A DNA stretch of 64,000 bases from Acidimicrobiales bacterium (GCA_025351385.1 JANXWA010000028.1:1-64000), one strand, 5' to 3'. Positions 18,628 to 27,674 are shown, counted from the stretch's first letter. A program made the numbers and translations. Notes: a model not told the origin generated them from the sequence alone.

Positions 18628-19473
18628 ATGATCAGTCGAAGCTACCTGCAGTTGCCCACTCGCACCGAGAAGCCGCGCACGACCGGCTTCACGATGGCCA
18701 TGGACAAGGGGATGCCCCAGCGCCAGTTCGCGGACGTCGTGGAGAGCGCGAGCGACTACCTTGACTTCGTGAAGTTCGGCTGGGGTACCTCGGTCGTCAC
18801 CAAGAACCTCAATCAGAAGATCGCCACGCTGCGTGCCGAGGGGATCGACTACTACTTCGGTGGCACGCTCTTCGAGAAGTTCGTGCTCCAGGACCGCTTC
18901 ATGGAGTTTCGGGACATGTGCCACTGGTACGGCTGTGAGTACGTCGAGGTCTCCAACGGGACCATCGACATGAGCGACGCGATCAAGTCCGAGTACGTGG
19001 CCGAGCTCAGTCGCGACTTCCGGGTGATCTCCGAGGTCGGCTCGAAGAACCAGATGAAGTCCGAGAACATGGCCCCGAACAAGTGGATCGGCTACATCAA
19101 CGCCGACCTCGAGGCCGGCGCAATGCTCGTCACGCTCGAGACCCGCGAGAGTGGCAAGTCGGGGATCTGCCGGCCCAACGGCGAGCTGCGGTTCGGATTG
19201 ATCGAGGAGATCCTCTCGAGCAGCATCGACACGGAGCGGCTCCTGTTCGAGGCCCCCTCGATGGAGCTGCAGAGTTTCTTCGTCTCGCGCGTGGGTCCTG
19301 ACGTCAACCTTGGCAACATCGCCACGTCCGACCTCTTGGCCCTCGAGACGATCCGCCTCGGCCTGCGCAGCGACACCCTGCTCGCCTTCGAGCCGAACAC
19401 CGTGCTGCCCTGGCTCGAGGGAATGCCCAAGGTCGAGCCGTGGCGCGACTTCCCAGTCGCGGCCGGCCACTGA
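18628..19473 (+). CDS. Phosphosulfolactate synthase-like protein (ComA family)
   Basis: 281 residues matching the ComA TIM-barrel family, which adds sulfite to phosphoenolpyruvate to give (2R)-phospho-3-sulfolactate. Characteristic segments are DYLDFVKFGWGTS near residue 43, YYFGGTLFEKF, CEYVEVSNGTIDMS, EVGSKN, and LLFEAPSMELQSFFVSRVGPDVNLGNI. In methanogens this begins coenzyme M synthesis. In bacteria, homologues relate to sulfolactate metabolism or have unknown roles. No ComB or ComC homologue is adjacent, so the pathway here is open. The start ATG is distant from a purine-rich AGGGG. Confidence 0.85.
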   Translation: MISRSYLQLPTRTEKPRTTGFTMAMDKGMPQRQFADVVESASDYLDFVKFGWGTSVVTKNLNQKIATLRAEGIDYYFGGTLFEKFVLQDRFMEFRDMCHWYGCEYVEVSNGTIDMSDAIKSEYVAELSRDFRVISEVGSKNQMKSENMAPNKWIGYINADLEAGAMLVTLETRESGKSGICRPNGELRFGLIEEILSSSIDTERLLFEAPSMELQSFFVSRVGPDVNLGNIATSDLLALETIRLGLRSDTLLAFEPNTVLPWLEGMPKVEPWRDFPVAAGH

Positions 19474-19644
19474 CACGCCGAGTCCCTTGCCCCGCCGACC
19501 GACCACCTGCGCCCATCTGTCCCACGCGACGACGATCGGTTGAGCCATGGAGTGGGTACCCGAAGCTTCACGTCGTCCGACCCCGCCCGTGTCGAAGGCA
19601 GGTCGGCGCCGCGCGCCACTCGAATCGACGTTCCGGCGCTGCGT

Positions 19645-19650
19645 TAACTT
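19645..19650 (+). promoter_or_regulatory. Leaderless -10 hexamer of the AMP-ligase gene
   Basis: TAACTT, 6-nt gap CTTCAC, then ATG 19657. No ribosome site lies in between. Confidence 0.45.
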
Positions 19651-19656
19651 CTTCAC

Positions 19657-21201
19657 ATGACGTTCCAGGAACCACGCTCGCCCCGAGCGTCGATCCGAAG
19701 CGTCATCGAGGCGCGCGTCTCATCTGATCCCGAGGGGGACTTCCTCGTCTCGGTCCAGTCCGGGACCCACGTGCGCAACGTGGAACTGATCGAGCGAGTG
19801 GACCGGTGGCGCGAGGCCCTGGCGGACTGGACCGTCGCCGAAGGCAGTCGGGCGGGACTGCTGATGTCGGACCCGATCGAGTTCTCGGTCTGCTTCGTGG
19901 CGCTGCTCGACGCCGGGCTCTGGGTCGCTCCGCTCGACCCGACGCTGGTGACCGGTGACGCCCGTCAACTGAACGGACGGCTGTCCAATCTGCGCCTGGA
20001 CCTTGTCATCTCCGACCGACCGGCACCCGACGGCGTCGACGTGACGTGGTTCGAAATCCCGCAGCCGACGTTCTCTCCGGGACCGCGATCCCACCGGGTC
20101 GCCTCGTCAGACGGCGGCGTGATCCTGGCGTCGTCGGGCACGACCGGCACCCCCAAGGTGGTCGCGCTCTCGATGGACCAGCTGTTGCACACGGCGGCCC
20201 TGATCGCCCGGCACAACGGACTCGACGAGGGCGAGCGCGGCCTCAACCCCTTGCCGCTGTGGCACGTCAACGCCGAGGTCGTCGGCCTGCTCGCCACGCT
20301 GGTCGGTGGCGCGTCGATCGTCCTCGACGATCGCTTCCACCGCACCGGTTTCTGGTCCGCCGTCGAGCGGTTCGGGGTCACGTGGATCAACGCGGTGCCC
20401 GCGATCATCTCGCGTCTGACGGCGCTGCGCGAGGGCGAGACGGTCCCCGAGGGAGTCCGCTTCATCCGTTCGGCCTCGGCCCCGCTCTCGACCGCGCTCC
20501 TGGCCAACTTCGAGCAGTCGATCGGAATCCCGGTCGTCGAGTCCTACGGGATGACCGAGGCGGCCAGTCAGATCTGCGCGAACCCCCTCGACGGCGAACG
20601 CAAGGTCGGTTCAGTCGGACGGGCCATCGGCGTCGAGCTTCGCGTCGTGCCGATCGACGACCCGTGGCCGGTCCTCGGAGCAGTGTCCGAGCGCGTGGGC
20701 CACATCGAGATTCGCGGCCGCTCGGTAATCCGCGGCTACGACGCGCCGGGCTACGAGGACCGCTTCGACGTGGAGGGCTGGCTGCGCACGGGCGACCTCG
20801 GCTACCTCGACGAGGAGGAGTACCTCTTCATCGTCGGACGCAGCGACGACGTGATCAACCGGGGAGGGGAGAAGATCTTCCCGCGCGAAATCGAGGAGCT
20901 GGTGCTCGCCATCGACGGTGTCTTCGACGCGGCGGTCATCGGCGTCGCCGACGACGTCTTCGGCGAGGTCCCGGTGCTCTACGTGCAGTTCGACGCGGTC
21001 ACCGACTCGACGCCGTCCCACGTGGTCGCGGGGCTGACGAGCCACGTCAACGTGGTCCTCGCCGCGGCGCTGGCGCGCGCGCGCCGCCCCGTCGAGATCA
21101 ACGTGGTAGCGCAGATGCCCACCCACGCGACCGGCAAGGTGCAACGCCGCTCGCTCGGCACTGGGGCCGTCGCCGTCATCTTCCAAGAGGCGCTTCGGTG
21201 A
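19657..21201 (+). CDS. AMP-dependent acyl-CoA synthetase/ligase
   Basis: 514 residues of the ANL adenylate-forming family. The phosphate-binding loop is ILASSGTTGTPKVVALS near residue 155. Motif SYGMTEAASQI lies near 295, the hinge/acceptor block TGDLGYLDEEEYLFIVGRSDDVINRGGEKIFP near 375-405, and the C-terminal lysine loop THATGKVQRRSL near 495. It would activate a carboxylate as acyl-AMP, then CoA-thioester. The stop overlaps the GTG of an acyltransferase-3 gene (GTGA), so an activated acyl group may be handed to that membrane enzyme. The substrate is unknown. Likely translated from a leaderless mRNA. Confidence 0.9.
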   Translation: MTFQEPRSPRASIRSVIEARVSSDPEGDFLVSVQSGTHVRNVELIERVDRWREALADWTVAEGSRAGLLMSDPIEFSVCFVALLDAGLWVAPLDPTLVTGDARQLNGRLSNLRLDLVISDRPAPDGVDVTWFEIPQPTFSPGPRSHRVASSDGGVILASSGTTGTPKVVALSMDQLLHTAALIARHNGLDEGERGLNPLPLWHVNAEVVGLLATLVGGASIVLDDRFHRTGFWSAVERFGVTWINAVPAIISRLTALREGETVPEGVRFIRSASAPLSTALLANFEQSIGIPVVESYGMTEAASQICANPLDGERKVGSVGRAIGVELRVVPIDDPWPVLGAVSERVGHIEIRGRSVIRGYDAPGYEDRFDVEGWLRTGDLGYLDEEEYLFIVGRSDDVINRGGEKIFPREIEELVLAIDGVFDAAVIGVADDVFGEVPVLYVQFDAVTDSTPSHVVAGLTSHVNVVLAAALARARRPVEINVVAQMPTHATGKVQRRSLGTGAVAVIFQEALR

Positions 21202-22487
21202 CGGCGCCGTCGGAGGGTCCGGTCCCCGATCCGGTCGCCGGCGGGCCGGCCGCTCCGGGCGGGGCCACGACGCCGCCCAAGGGGACCCGCAAGCGACTGG
21301 AGCACATCGACGCGATGAGGCCGGTCAAGCAGGCCGCCGTCATCTCGACCCACACGCTCGTCTACTTCGCGCCCCTGGCCACGAGTACGACGGTCGTCGG
21401 CCTCGTGATGCTGACCCGGTTCTCTCGCGACGCGTTCCTGTTCGTGTCGGCCTGCATGTTGGCCTTCAGCTACCGTGACACGGTCACGATGAAGCTCGGG
21501 TCGTACTTCAAACGCCGGTTCATCGCGGTCGGCGTCCCGTACCTCGCCTGGACCGTCATCTACTACTTCTACACGGCGCTCAGCGAGGAGCGGAGCTTCC
21601 CCTACTACGCCTTTCGGGGCTCGGGGGCCTTCTCGGTGGCGGGCCTGCACCACTTCGTCCACCTCCTGTGGACGGGTTACTATCACCTCTACTTCTTGAT
21701 CCTCATCATGGAGTTCTACGTGCTGTTCCCGTTGCTCTTGATGCTGGTGCGTCGCTACGCGCGCTGGCACTGGCGCATCCTCGCCGTGGCGGCGATCTGG
21801 CAGCTCGCCTTCGGCGTTCTCGTGAGCGCCCACTACTTCGGGTTCCAGCTGAACGGCTTCACCCAGACGCGCCTGGTGATCTCGTACCCGATCTACCTCG
21901 TCGGAGGCGTGATCGTCGCACTGCACCTCGACACGGTGCACCGGTGGATCGTGGATCACGCTCGGCTCATTATTTCGCTGACGGCCCTCAGCGCGCTCGT
22001 CGACGAGGCCCTCAGCTACCTGGGCCGCTACCCGTGGCTCCCGCCCTACGTGCGAACCGGCCCGTACGTCTTCTCGCCGATGGTCGTGCCCTTCAACGTC
22101 GGCGCGATTCTCTGCGTCTACCTCCTGGGCGTCTACCTCGTGTCACCGAACCGTGCCGTGCGCACGAGAGCGGCCGTGCAGTCGGGCTCGGACAACTCCT
22201 ACGGCGTCTACCTGTCCCAGATGCTCTGGATCCCGTTCCTGGTGCGCCTGCGCGCCAACCTGGGCTTCCACGTCTCGTGGGTCATCGCCGCCCCGCTCGC
22301 GCTCGTCACCGTCTACCTGGTCGGCTTCGTCTTCACGGCGCTGATGGCGAGGACTCCGGTCGCCAAGGCCGTGACGGGCCGCAGCCGCGTCTCGTGGGCG
22401 TCATTGAAGCCCCGGCGCTTCCACTCCGACGACGACCTGCGTGGGGACACGGGCGACGGACCGCTGGACCTCGTCCTCGAGGCCTGA
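21198..22487 (+). CDS. Acyltransferase 3 family membrane protein
   Basis: 429 residues with about ten hydrophobic helices. The N-terminal cytoplasmic tail is Pro/Gly-rich, followed by KRLEHIDAMRPVKQAAVISTHTLVYF, an acyltransferase-3 opening. SRDAFLFVSACMLAFSYRD and SYGVYLSQML are further family elements. These integral-membrane enzymes O-acylate sugars, peptidoglycan, glycans or lipids. The classical catalytic His is represented by ISTHTL. Start GTG 21198 overlaps the stop of the AMP ligase, with AAGAGG upstream. The coupling with the ligase suggests a dedicated acyl donor, which would be unusual for this family. Confidence 0.85.
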   Translation: MTAPSEGPVPDPVAGGPAAPGGATTPPKGTRKRLEHIDAMRPVKQAAVISTHTLVYFAPLATSTTVVGLVMLTRFSRDAFLFVSACMLAFSYRDTVTMKLGSYFKRRFIAVGVPYLAWTVIYYFYTALSEERSFPYYAFRGSGAFSVAGLHHFVHLLWTGYYHLYFLILIMEFYVLFPLLLMLVRRYARWHWRILAVAAIWQLAFGVLVSAHYFGFQLNGFTQTRLVISYPIYLVGGVIVALHLDTVHRWIVDHARLIISLTALSALVDEALSYLGRYPWLPPYVRTGPYVFSPMVVPFNVGAILCVYLLGVYLVSPNRAVRTRAAVQSGSDNSYGVYLSQMLWIPFLVRLRANLGFHVSWVIAAPLALVTVYLVGFVFTALMARTPVAKAVTGRSRVSWASLKPRRFHSDDDLRGDTGDGPLDLVLEA

Positions 22488-22507
22488 GGCGGCCTAGTCG
22501 ACCGGGG

Positions 22508-23563
22508 TCACTGGGCCAGCCAACGGGTCGCTGCGGTGTCGGCGAGGGCACGTCGCGACAGGTCCGCGAAGCGTCCGAGGTCGACGTCGACCTCGCTGTC
22601 CGCGTCGAAGCTCGGTGGCGTGGTGAACAGGATGATCCGGTGGTCGTCGTTGAAGCAGGCCTGACCGTCGGTCGTGGCGCCCGAGGCCAGTGATGCGGTG
22701 TCGGCGTCCTCGGGCAGTTCGGCGACGAACGCCGTGAACGACTCGACGCCCTCGCTCGCGTCGACGTAGAAGCTCAAGCAACCGGACGTGGGCACGTGGG
22801 ACCCCGGCACGACGAGGGAGAAGAACGTCGCGGCCAGCTCGGCGTGGACGATCGGTCCGGTCCGCACCTCGTTCGTGGCGTCGAGGGCGTCGGCCAGCGT
22901 CGCCGCCAGCTGAGCGAGGTTCGTCGTGGGTCGGTACTTGACGACGTTGTCGGCCTGCGGCGGAGGTCCGTAGATGGCGCCGAGGACGGTCCGGTCGCGC
23001 ACCACCATGGTCTCGACGAACCCGGTGCCGTAGCTCGTCGTGACCTCTTCGACGTGGCACTGCGAGAGGGTCGACACGCGGCCCATCGATCCGAGGGCGA
23101 CGCGGAAGCGGGCGCCGGCGCGGGGCGAGGCGACATCGGCGAAGCGCCGTCCGATCGAGTCGAGGTCGCGGCCGAGCGACCGTGCGACGAACAGGGTCCC
23201 CTTGAGCCAGCTTTCCCACGGCACGTCGTCCAGGGCCGGCACGAGGGCGAAGCCGTCGAGGGCCTCGTCGACGAGATTGGCCGACGCCCGACGACGTGCC
23301 TGGACCGTTCGGCGGATCGAGAAGAGACGAAGCGTGTCGACGCCGTCGCTGTCGACAACGACCCGCAAGGCCTCGCGGTCGGACGAGCCCAAGGCCGCCG
23401 CCTCGCGCACGAGGGCCCCGACGACGTCGTCGTTGTCGTCGTCACGGAAGCGGATGAGCTCGTAGCCCCGTGGCGCGTAGGAGGCTGCGATTAGTCGATC
23501 GCGTAGCGAAGCGATCCGCGGGTCGTTCGTCACGACCGCTTTGCGGTCAGCGGCTCGCGACAT
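22508..23563 (-). CDS. Conserved-looking protein of unknown function
   Basis: 351 residues without signal peptide or membrane segments, and no recognised domain. The N-third is charged (FRDDDNDDVVGALV), the middle holds FRVALGSMGRVSTLSQCHVEEV, and alternating hydrophobics suggest an alpha/beta protein. Its 5' end overlaps the end of the upstream histidine-phosphatase gene by 17 nt, so it is the last gene of a three-gene run with that phosphatase and the PLP lyase-like gene. A later GTG at 23533 is an alternative start. Codon use is typical of neighbours, so it is probably expressed. Convergent with the acyltransferase gene. Confidence 0.7.
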   Translation of the reverse strand: MSRAADRKAVVTNDPRIASLRDRLIAASYAPRGYELIRFRDDDNDDVVGALVREAAALGSSDREALRVVVDSDGVDTLRLFSIRRTVQARRRASANLVDEALDGFALVPALDDVPWESWLKGTLFVARSLGRDLDSIGRRFADVASPRAGARFRVALGSMGRVSTLSQCHVEEVTTSYGTGFVETMVVRDRTVLGAIYGPPPQADNVVKYRPTTNLAQLAATLADALDATNEVRTGPIVHAELAATFFSLVVPGSHVPTSGCLSFYVDASEGVESFTAFVAELPEDADTASLASGATTDGQACFNDDHRIILFTTPPSFDADSEVDVDLGRFADLSRRALADTAATRWLAQ

Positions 23564-24107
23564 CGACGGTCCAGACGCTCGCGTTGGCGACCACGTCCCA
23601 CTCGAGGCCGTCCATGGCCGTCCCGGCGCAGTAGGCCCTGATCGCGCGAATCGTCCCGCCGTGGGTGACGAGCAGCACGCGCCGGGACCCGTCTGGGTGG
23701 CGCAACTGCTCGATGAAGGCGCCGACCCGGCGTTGGAGGTCGTCGAGCGACTCGCCGTCCTGGGGTCGCGCGGTCGCGTCCACCACGACCCCGCCGCCGA
23801 TGCCGGTGACCGCGGGCGTCAACTCCTCGATCGAGCGACCCTCGCGGACGCCGAAGCAGCGCTCGCGTAGCGCCTCGGTGGCCGTGACGGAAAGCCCGAG
23901 GACCTCGGCGAAGACGGCGGCGGTCTCCGTGGCCCGTCCGAGGTCACTGGAGTAGAGGGCGTCGAAGGTTTGGCCCTCCACGCTGCGGGCCGCGTCGAGG
24001 GCCTGGGCCCGTCCGAGGTCGGTCAGACGGGCGCCGTCGGTCTGACCCTGGACCACCTTCAGCTCGTTCCACGTGCTCTCGCCGTGACGCACGAGCACCA
24101 GGGTCAT
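23547..24107 (-). CDS. Histidine phosphatase (phosphoglycerate mutase-like)
   Basis: 186 residues. The RHG motif LVLVRHGESTWNE is at the N-terminus (catalytic His about residue 8). YSSDLGRATETAAVFAEVLG is the second family block, ERCFGVREGRSIEEL holds the acid region, and VLLVTHGGTIRAI gives the second histidine. Such enzymes include cofactor-dependent mutases and broad phosphatases. Length and context fit a phosphatase. The ATG at 24107 immediately precedes the motif. An upstream GTG at 24152 would add 15 residues. It lies between the PLP lyase-like gene and the unknown 351-residue gene on the same strand. Confidence 0.88.
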   Translation of the reverse strand: MTLVLVRHGESTWNELKVVQGQTDGARLTDLGRAQALDAARSVEGQTFDALYSSDLGRATETAAVFAEVLGLSVTATEALRERCFGVREGRSIEELTPAVTGIGGGVVVDATARPQDGESLDDLQRRVGAFIEQLRHPDGSRRVLLVTHGGTIRAIRAYCAGTAMDGLEWDVVANASVWTVDVASR

Positions 24108-24182
24108 CGCCGTCGCTTGCTCGTCCCGCACCGGACTCACAGTAACGCTCACCAGTGGGTCGACTCGCCGGTTCGGCCGGCC

Positions 24183-25439
24183 TCAGGTGTAGCCAACGCC
24201 GTCGCCGTGGGTCGGACCGTGGTGCGCGACCGCGTCGGCGAGGTCGGCGAGGAACTCCTCGACGTGGGCGCCGTGCAACGGGGCGATCATCATCTGGAGG
24301 CCCGAGGGATCGTGGACGCGGTTCTGGTGCCAACCCCGGGCGTCCATGACGTCGGCGATGGCGAAGATGTCGTCGGTGGTCGACGTGAAGGCGAGCAGTG
24401 GTCCGATGGAGTGGCCGAGGATCTCGAGGCCGGGCAGTGCGGTGATGCCCTCGCGGAACCGCGCGGAGGTCTCGAGCAGGCCCCGCATGATCTCGGTGTA
24501 GCCGTCCAGGCCGAGGTAGTTGAGCAGGGCCCACGACGCCGCGACCGGGCTGGCGGCTCGCGCGCCGGCCACCGACGCGTTGCGGTAGCGCCCGACGGGC
24601 CAGACGTCGTAGTCGAAGAGCTGGTGGGTCAGCCAGTCCTCGTCGCGGTAGACAATCACCGAGGCGCCCTTGGTGACGTAGCCGTACTTGTGGATGTCAC
24701 AGCTCATCTGGGTCACGCCGGGCAGGCGGAAGTCGAAGGGCGGGACCTCGAGGCCCAGTCGCTCCATGAAGGGCAGCACGAAGGCGCCGATGCACGTGTC
24801 GGAGTGGAAGGGGATGCCCCGTTCGAGGGCGAGCGTCGAGAGCTCTTCGATCGGGTCGATCACGCCGTGGGGGAAGCCGTAGGCTGAGCCGACGACCAGC
24901 ACCGTGTTCGCGTCGACGGCGTCGGCCAGCGCCGCCACGTCGGCGGTGAAGTCGGTGGTGAGCTCCGTCGCGCGCGCCTCGAGCCTGAGGTAGAAGGCGG
25001 CCTTGGCGAAGGCCGGGTGGGCGGAGCGGGGAAAGACGATGTTGGCGTGCTCAATGCCCCGCTCGACGCGACCTCGCTCGCGACTCACGAGCACCGAGAG
25101 CAGTATCGATTCGGTGCCGCCGGCCGAGAAGCCGGCTCCGGACCGCGCCGGCGCGTTGACCAGTGAACTGACCATGTCGAGGACCTCACGCTGCATCGAG
25201 CCGAGACTCGGGAAGCGCACCGGGTTGAGGGCGTTTTCGAAGACGTAGGCGTTGTTGGCCTCGACGAGGACGCTGTCGACGTCGCTGCGACCGGTCGGGT
25301 AGACGAGGTTGAACGTTCGGCCGTTCTGCCAATCGGCGTCGGTGGTCTTTCGATCGAACATCTCGGCGAAGACCGACGCCGATGATCGACCGTGCTCGGG
25401 CATCGCGTGGCGTTCGTGGCCCGGGGATTCGATCTGCAT
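24183..25439 (-). CDS. PLP-dependent lyase/decarboxylase, sphingosine-1-phosphate-lyase-like
   Basis: 418 residues of the group II decarboxylase family. The PLP lysine is in MSCDIHKYGYVTKGASVIVYR near residue 235, which closely resembles the S1P-lyase/DHKYG pattern. GFSAGGTESILLSVL near 108 is the cofactor-phosphate loop and HSDTCIGAFVLPFM the aspartate region. SAHPAFAKAA supplies the stacking histidine. The reaction could be cleavage of a phosphorylated sphingoid base or decarboxylation of an amino acid. Substrate is inference only. ATG 25439 has a strong GGAGG. A phosphatase and an unknown gene follow on the same strand. Confidence 0.85.
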   Translation of the reverse strand: MQIESPGHERHAMPEHGRSSASVFAEMFDRKTTDADWQNGRTFNLVYPTGRSDVDSVLVEANNAYVFENALNPVRFPSLGSMQREVLDMVSSLVNAPARSGAGFSAGGTESILLSVLVSRERGRVERGIEHANIVFPRSAHPAFAKAAFYLRLEARATELTTDFTADVAALADAVDANTVLVVGSAYGFPHGVIDPIEELSTLALERGIPFHSDTCIGAFVLPFMERLGLEVPPFDFRLPGVTQMSCDIHKYGYVTKGASVIVYRDEDWLTHQLFDYDVWPVGRYRNASVAGARAASPVAASWALLNYLGLDGYTEIMRGLLETSARFREGITALPGLEILGHSIGPLLAFTSTTDDIFAIADVMDARGWHQNRVHDPSGLQMMIAPLHGAHVEEFLADLADAVAHHGPTHGDGVGYT

Positions 25440-25619
25440 GGTGACGCCTCCTGGCGGTGGCCGCGGCCCGCGGGCCCCGGGCTCGTGTGGCGAAGCCTTC
25501 ACTATCAACCTATAGCGCTCGGGTGGACCTCCCTCGTGCACGTGGTCAGGGACCGCTCGCCTCGAAGCCTGATTGGCGTCGCCCGTCGGGCCACCGTCGG
25601 TCGCTGATTCGCGAGGGGC

Positions 25620-26570
25620 CTAGAGCGTCGCAGGAAGAACTGCGGCGATGGCGTCGGCGATGGCCTCGGCGCCGGCGTCGTTGGGGTGCAGGTTCGGCCC
25701 GAAGGGAGTCGGTTCGCACATCCACGTCAGCGCACAGGATCGGGCGACGTTCGCGGGCACCGGTCCGACGTCAGGCATCTGCACGAGGCGCACGTCGTCG
25801 CCGGCGAAGGCCCGCGCGACGGCCGCGATGGGCATCGCGAATGAATGGTAGGTGTCGCGCAGTACCCGGTTGAAGCTTCGCATGGCCCGATTGGTGTCGG
25901 CGGCGAAGGTTCGGCCCTTCGGACCGAGCAGGTAGTCGGCCAGGAACGGGTTGTAGTGGCCCACGCCGACGAACGTGACGTTCGGTCCGGCGGCAGCTCT
26001 CAGGGTGGTGAGGATCTGAGCCAGCTGTTGTTGGATCAGGTCCAACTTGGTGTTCACGCAGGCGAGGTCCACGCTCAGCTGGCGAAAGCAGGGACGCAGG
26101 GTGTTGAAGCCGAGATCGATGGTCACCAGTCCGTCCTCGTGGAGGTGGGCTTGGAGGAATGCCACGGCATCGGCGAGTTGGGTGTCGGGCAGCGGGTGGC
26201 AGCGGTCGCCGCCATTGATCATCGTCATGAGCGACTCGCCCGGACACCCGAGTTGGGTCAATTGGAGGGCGACTCCCTGGGTTGCCTCGAAAGCCACGAG
26301 GGCGTTGGCGTAGCCGTGGTCGGTCCGTTGGCCGTACGGGTCGGTCGACGTCGGCTGCACTCCGACCGACACTGACGCTCCGAGGTCGAGGTAGAAGGCC
26401 GTCGACGTGGACGACGTCGTGGTGATCGAAGGGGCGGTGGAGGCGGCAATGGTGGCGGTCGATGTCGTGGCGGCGCCCGCGGCCGTCGCGGCGGCGAGGC
26501 TCGTCGTTAACGCGAAGGTGAGTGCTCCGGCGGCGCCCAGTGCGCCCAGTGCACGTCGATCGATCCTCAA
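25620..26570 (-). CDS. Secreted SGNH/GDSL-like hydrolase (paralogue 2)
   Basis: 316 residues, paralogous to the protein at 15.9-16.8 kb. Shared blocks are FYLDLGASVSVGVQP, LVTIDLGFNTLRPC, CALTWMCEPTPFGPNLHPNDAG. A signal peptide (ALGALGAAGALTFALTTSLA) is followed by a Thr/Ser-rich linker of about 25 residues, suggesting extracellular tethering. In the C-terminal histidine block the residues before His are Asn-Leu rather than Asp-Asp, so the catalytic acid may be missing or placed elsewhere. The start is TTG 26570, with GGAG eight nt upstream. Function probably esterase-like on a surface lipid or glycan, unproven. Confidence 0.8.
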   Translation of the reverse strand: MRIDRRALGALGAAGALTFALTTSLAAATAAGAATTSTATIAASTAPSITTTSSTSTAFYLDLGASVSVGVQPTSTDPYGQRTDHGYANALVAFEATQGVALQLTQLGCPGESLMTMINGGDRCHPLPDTQLADAVAFLQAHLHEDGLVTIDLGFNTLRPCFRQLSVDLACVNTKLDLIQQQLAQILTTLRAAAGPNVTFVGVGHYNPFLADYLLGPKGRTFAADTNRAMRSFNRVLRDTYHSFAMPIAAVARAFAGDDVRLVQMPDVGPVPANVARSCALTWMCEPTPFGPNLHPNDAGAEAIADAIAAVLPATL

Positions 26571-26780
26571 CTTCTCGCTCCAACTCAGTCCGCTGACTGA
26601 ACTCGGAGAGTCGATTCAGCGGGCAGTTCGTTGCCGACATCAGCAAACTGTGAATAGGCAGAGTAACAGTCGGGGTGCGGCGAATCTCTTCAGCGAGTGC
26701 GAAGATTTGTTAAGAATCGCCGATTCCAGCACTCACTCTGATGGGACCGGTCAGGCGTGTCGCCCGCCACAGAGGCGCGA

Positions 26781-27674
26781 CTAGGCCGGCTCGGTCGCCG
26801 AGGCGGTGCGCGCGTGGTCGACGATGAGCTCAACCCAGCGTTCGAAGAGCTGGGGTGGGCAGTCGTGGCCCATGCCGGCGATCACGACGAATCGGGCGTT
26901 CGCGATGCACTCGGCCGTCCGCTGCCCACCACTCACGTCGATGAGGGTGTCGCAGTCGCCGTGGACGACGAGCGCGGGCACCCGCACCGCGCGAAGCGCG
27001 TTCGCTCGGCTGCCCGAGGCGATGATGGCCGACATCTGGCGCGAGACTCCGTCCGGGCAAAAGCAGCGATCGAAGGCGGCGCCCACTCGACGGGCCACCC
27101 GGTCGTCGTCGTAGAAGGCGGGACTCGCGTAGAGCCGCTGGATCTCTTGGCTGGCGCGAATCACCTGATCGCGGTCGGACGTGCGCGGTCCGTAGTAGAG
27201 GGCGGCCACCTCGGGGGCGGTCCGTCCCACGTCACGCTCCCCGGTCGTCGACATGACCGACGTCATCGAGGTCAGTCGCTCGGGGTGGTCGATGGCGAGC
27301 TGCTGGACGATCATCCCGCCCATCGACATCCCCATTACGTGCGCCCGGTCGAGGCCCAGGGCGTCGAGCACCGCGACGGCGTCATCGGCCATGTCCGAAA
27401 GCTCGTACGCGACGTTCGGCTCCGTGCCGTCGAGCATCGCCTGCTGCACCGAGCGGACGTTGGGCTTGCACTGGTCGAACTTGGTCGAGAGGCCGACGTC
27501 GCGGTTGTCGAATCGGATGACGAAGTAGCCGCTCGACATGAACATCTCGCACAGCTCGACGTCGTAGTTGATGCATTGGCTGCCGTGTCCGTTGACGAGC
27601 AGCAGGGCCTCGTTGGTCGGACTGCCGAACGTCTCGTAGTAGAGCTCGACCGAACCGTTGTGCGCAATGGGCAT
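26781..27674 (-). CDS. Alpha/beta-hydrolase
   Basis: 297 residues. The nucleophile elbow is GMSMGGM near residue 115, the acid is in VVHGDCDTLIDV near 240, and the histidine in VIAGMGHDCPP near 268. The oxyanion loop is VNGHGSQCINY. It closely resembles the alpha/beta hydrolases that sit with methylketone or aromatic degradation genes, but the substrate cannot be inferred. ATG 27674 follows GGAGG with a 6-nt gap. It is downstream of the monooxygenase gene on the same strand, with a 69-nt gap, so co-transcription is possible. A Baeyer-Villiger enzyme plus esterase is a common pair for ketone breakdown. Confidence 0.88.
   Translation of the reverse strand: MPIAHNGSVELYYETFGSPTNEALLLVNGHGSQCINYDVELCEMFMSSGYFVIRFDNRDVGLSTKFDQCKPNVRSVQQAMLDGTEPNVAYELSDMADDAVAVLDALGLDRAHVMGMSMGGMIVQQLAIDHPERLTSMTSVMSTTGERDVGRTAPEVAALYYGPRTSDRDQVIRASQEIQRLYASPAFYDDDRVARRVGAAFDRCFCPDGVSRQMSAIIASGSRANALRAVRVPALVVHGDCDTLIDVSGGQRTAECIANARFVVIAGMGHDCPPQLFERWVELIVDHARTASATEPA

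Noticed and set aside
20046-21197. Long Arg-rich extension in frame with the acyltransferase
   Set aside because: Out-of-frame reading of the AMP-ligase gene. The acyltransferase begins at GTG 21198.
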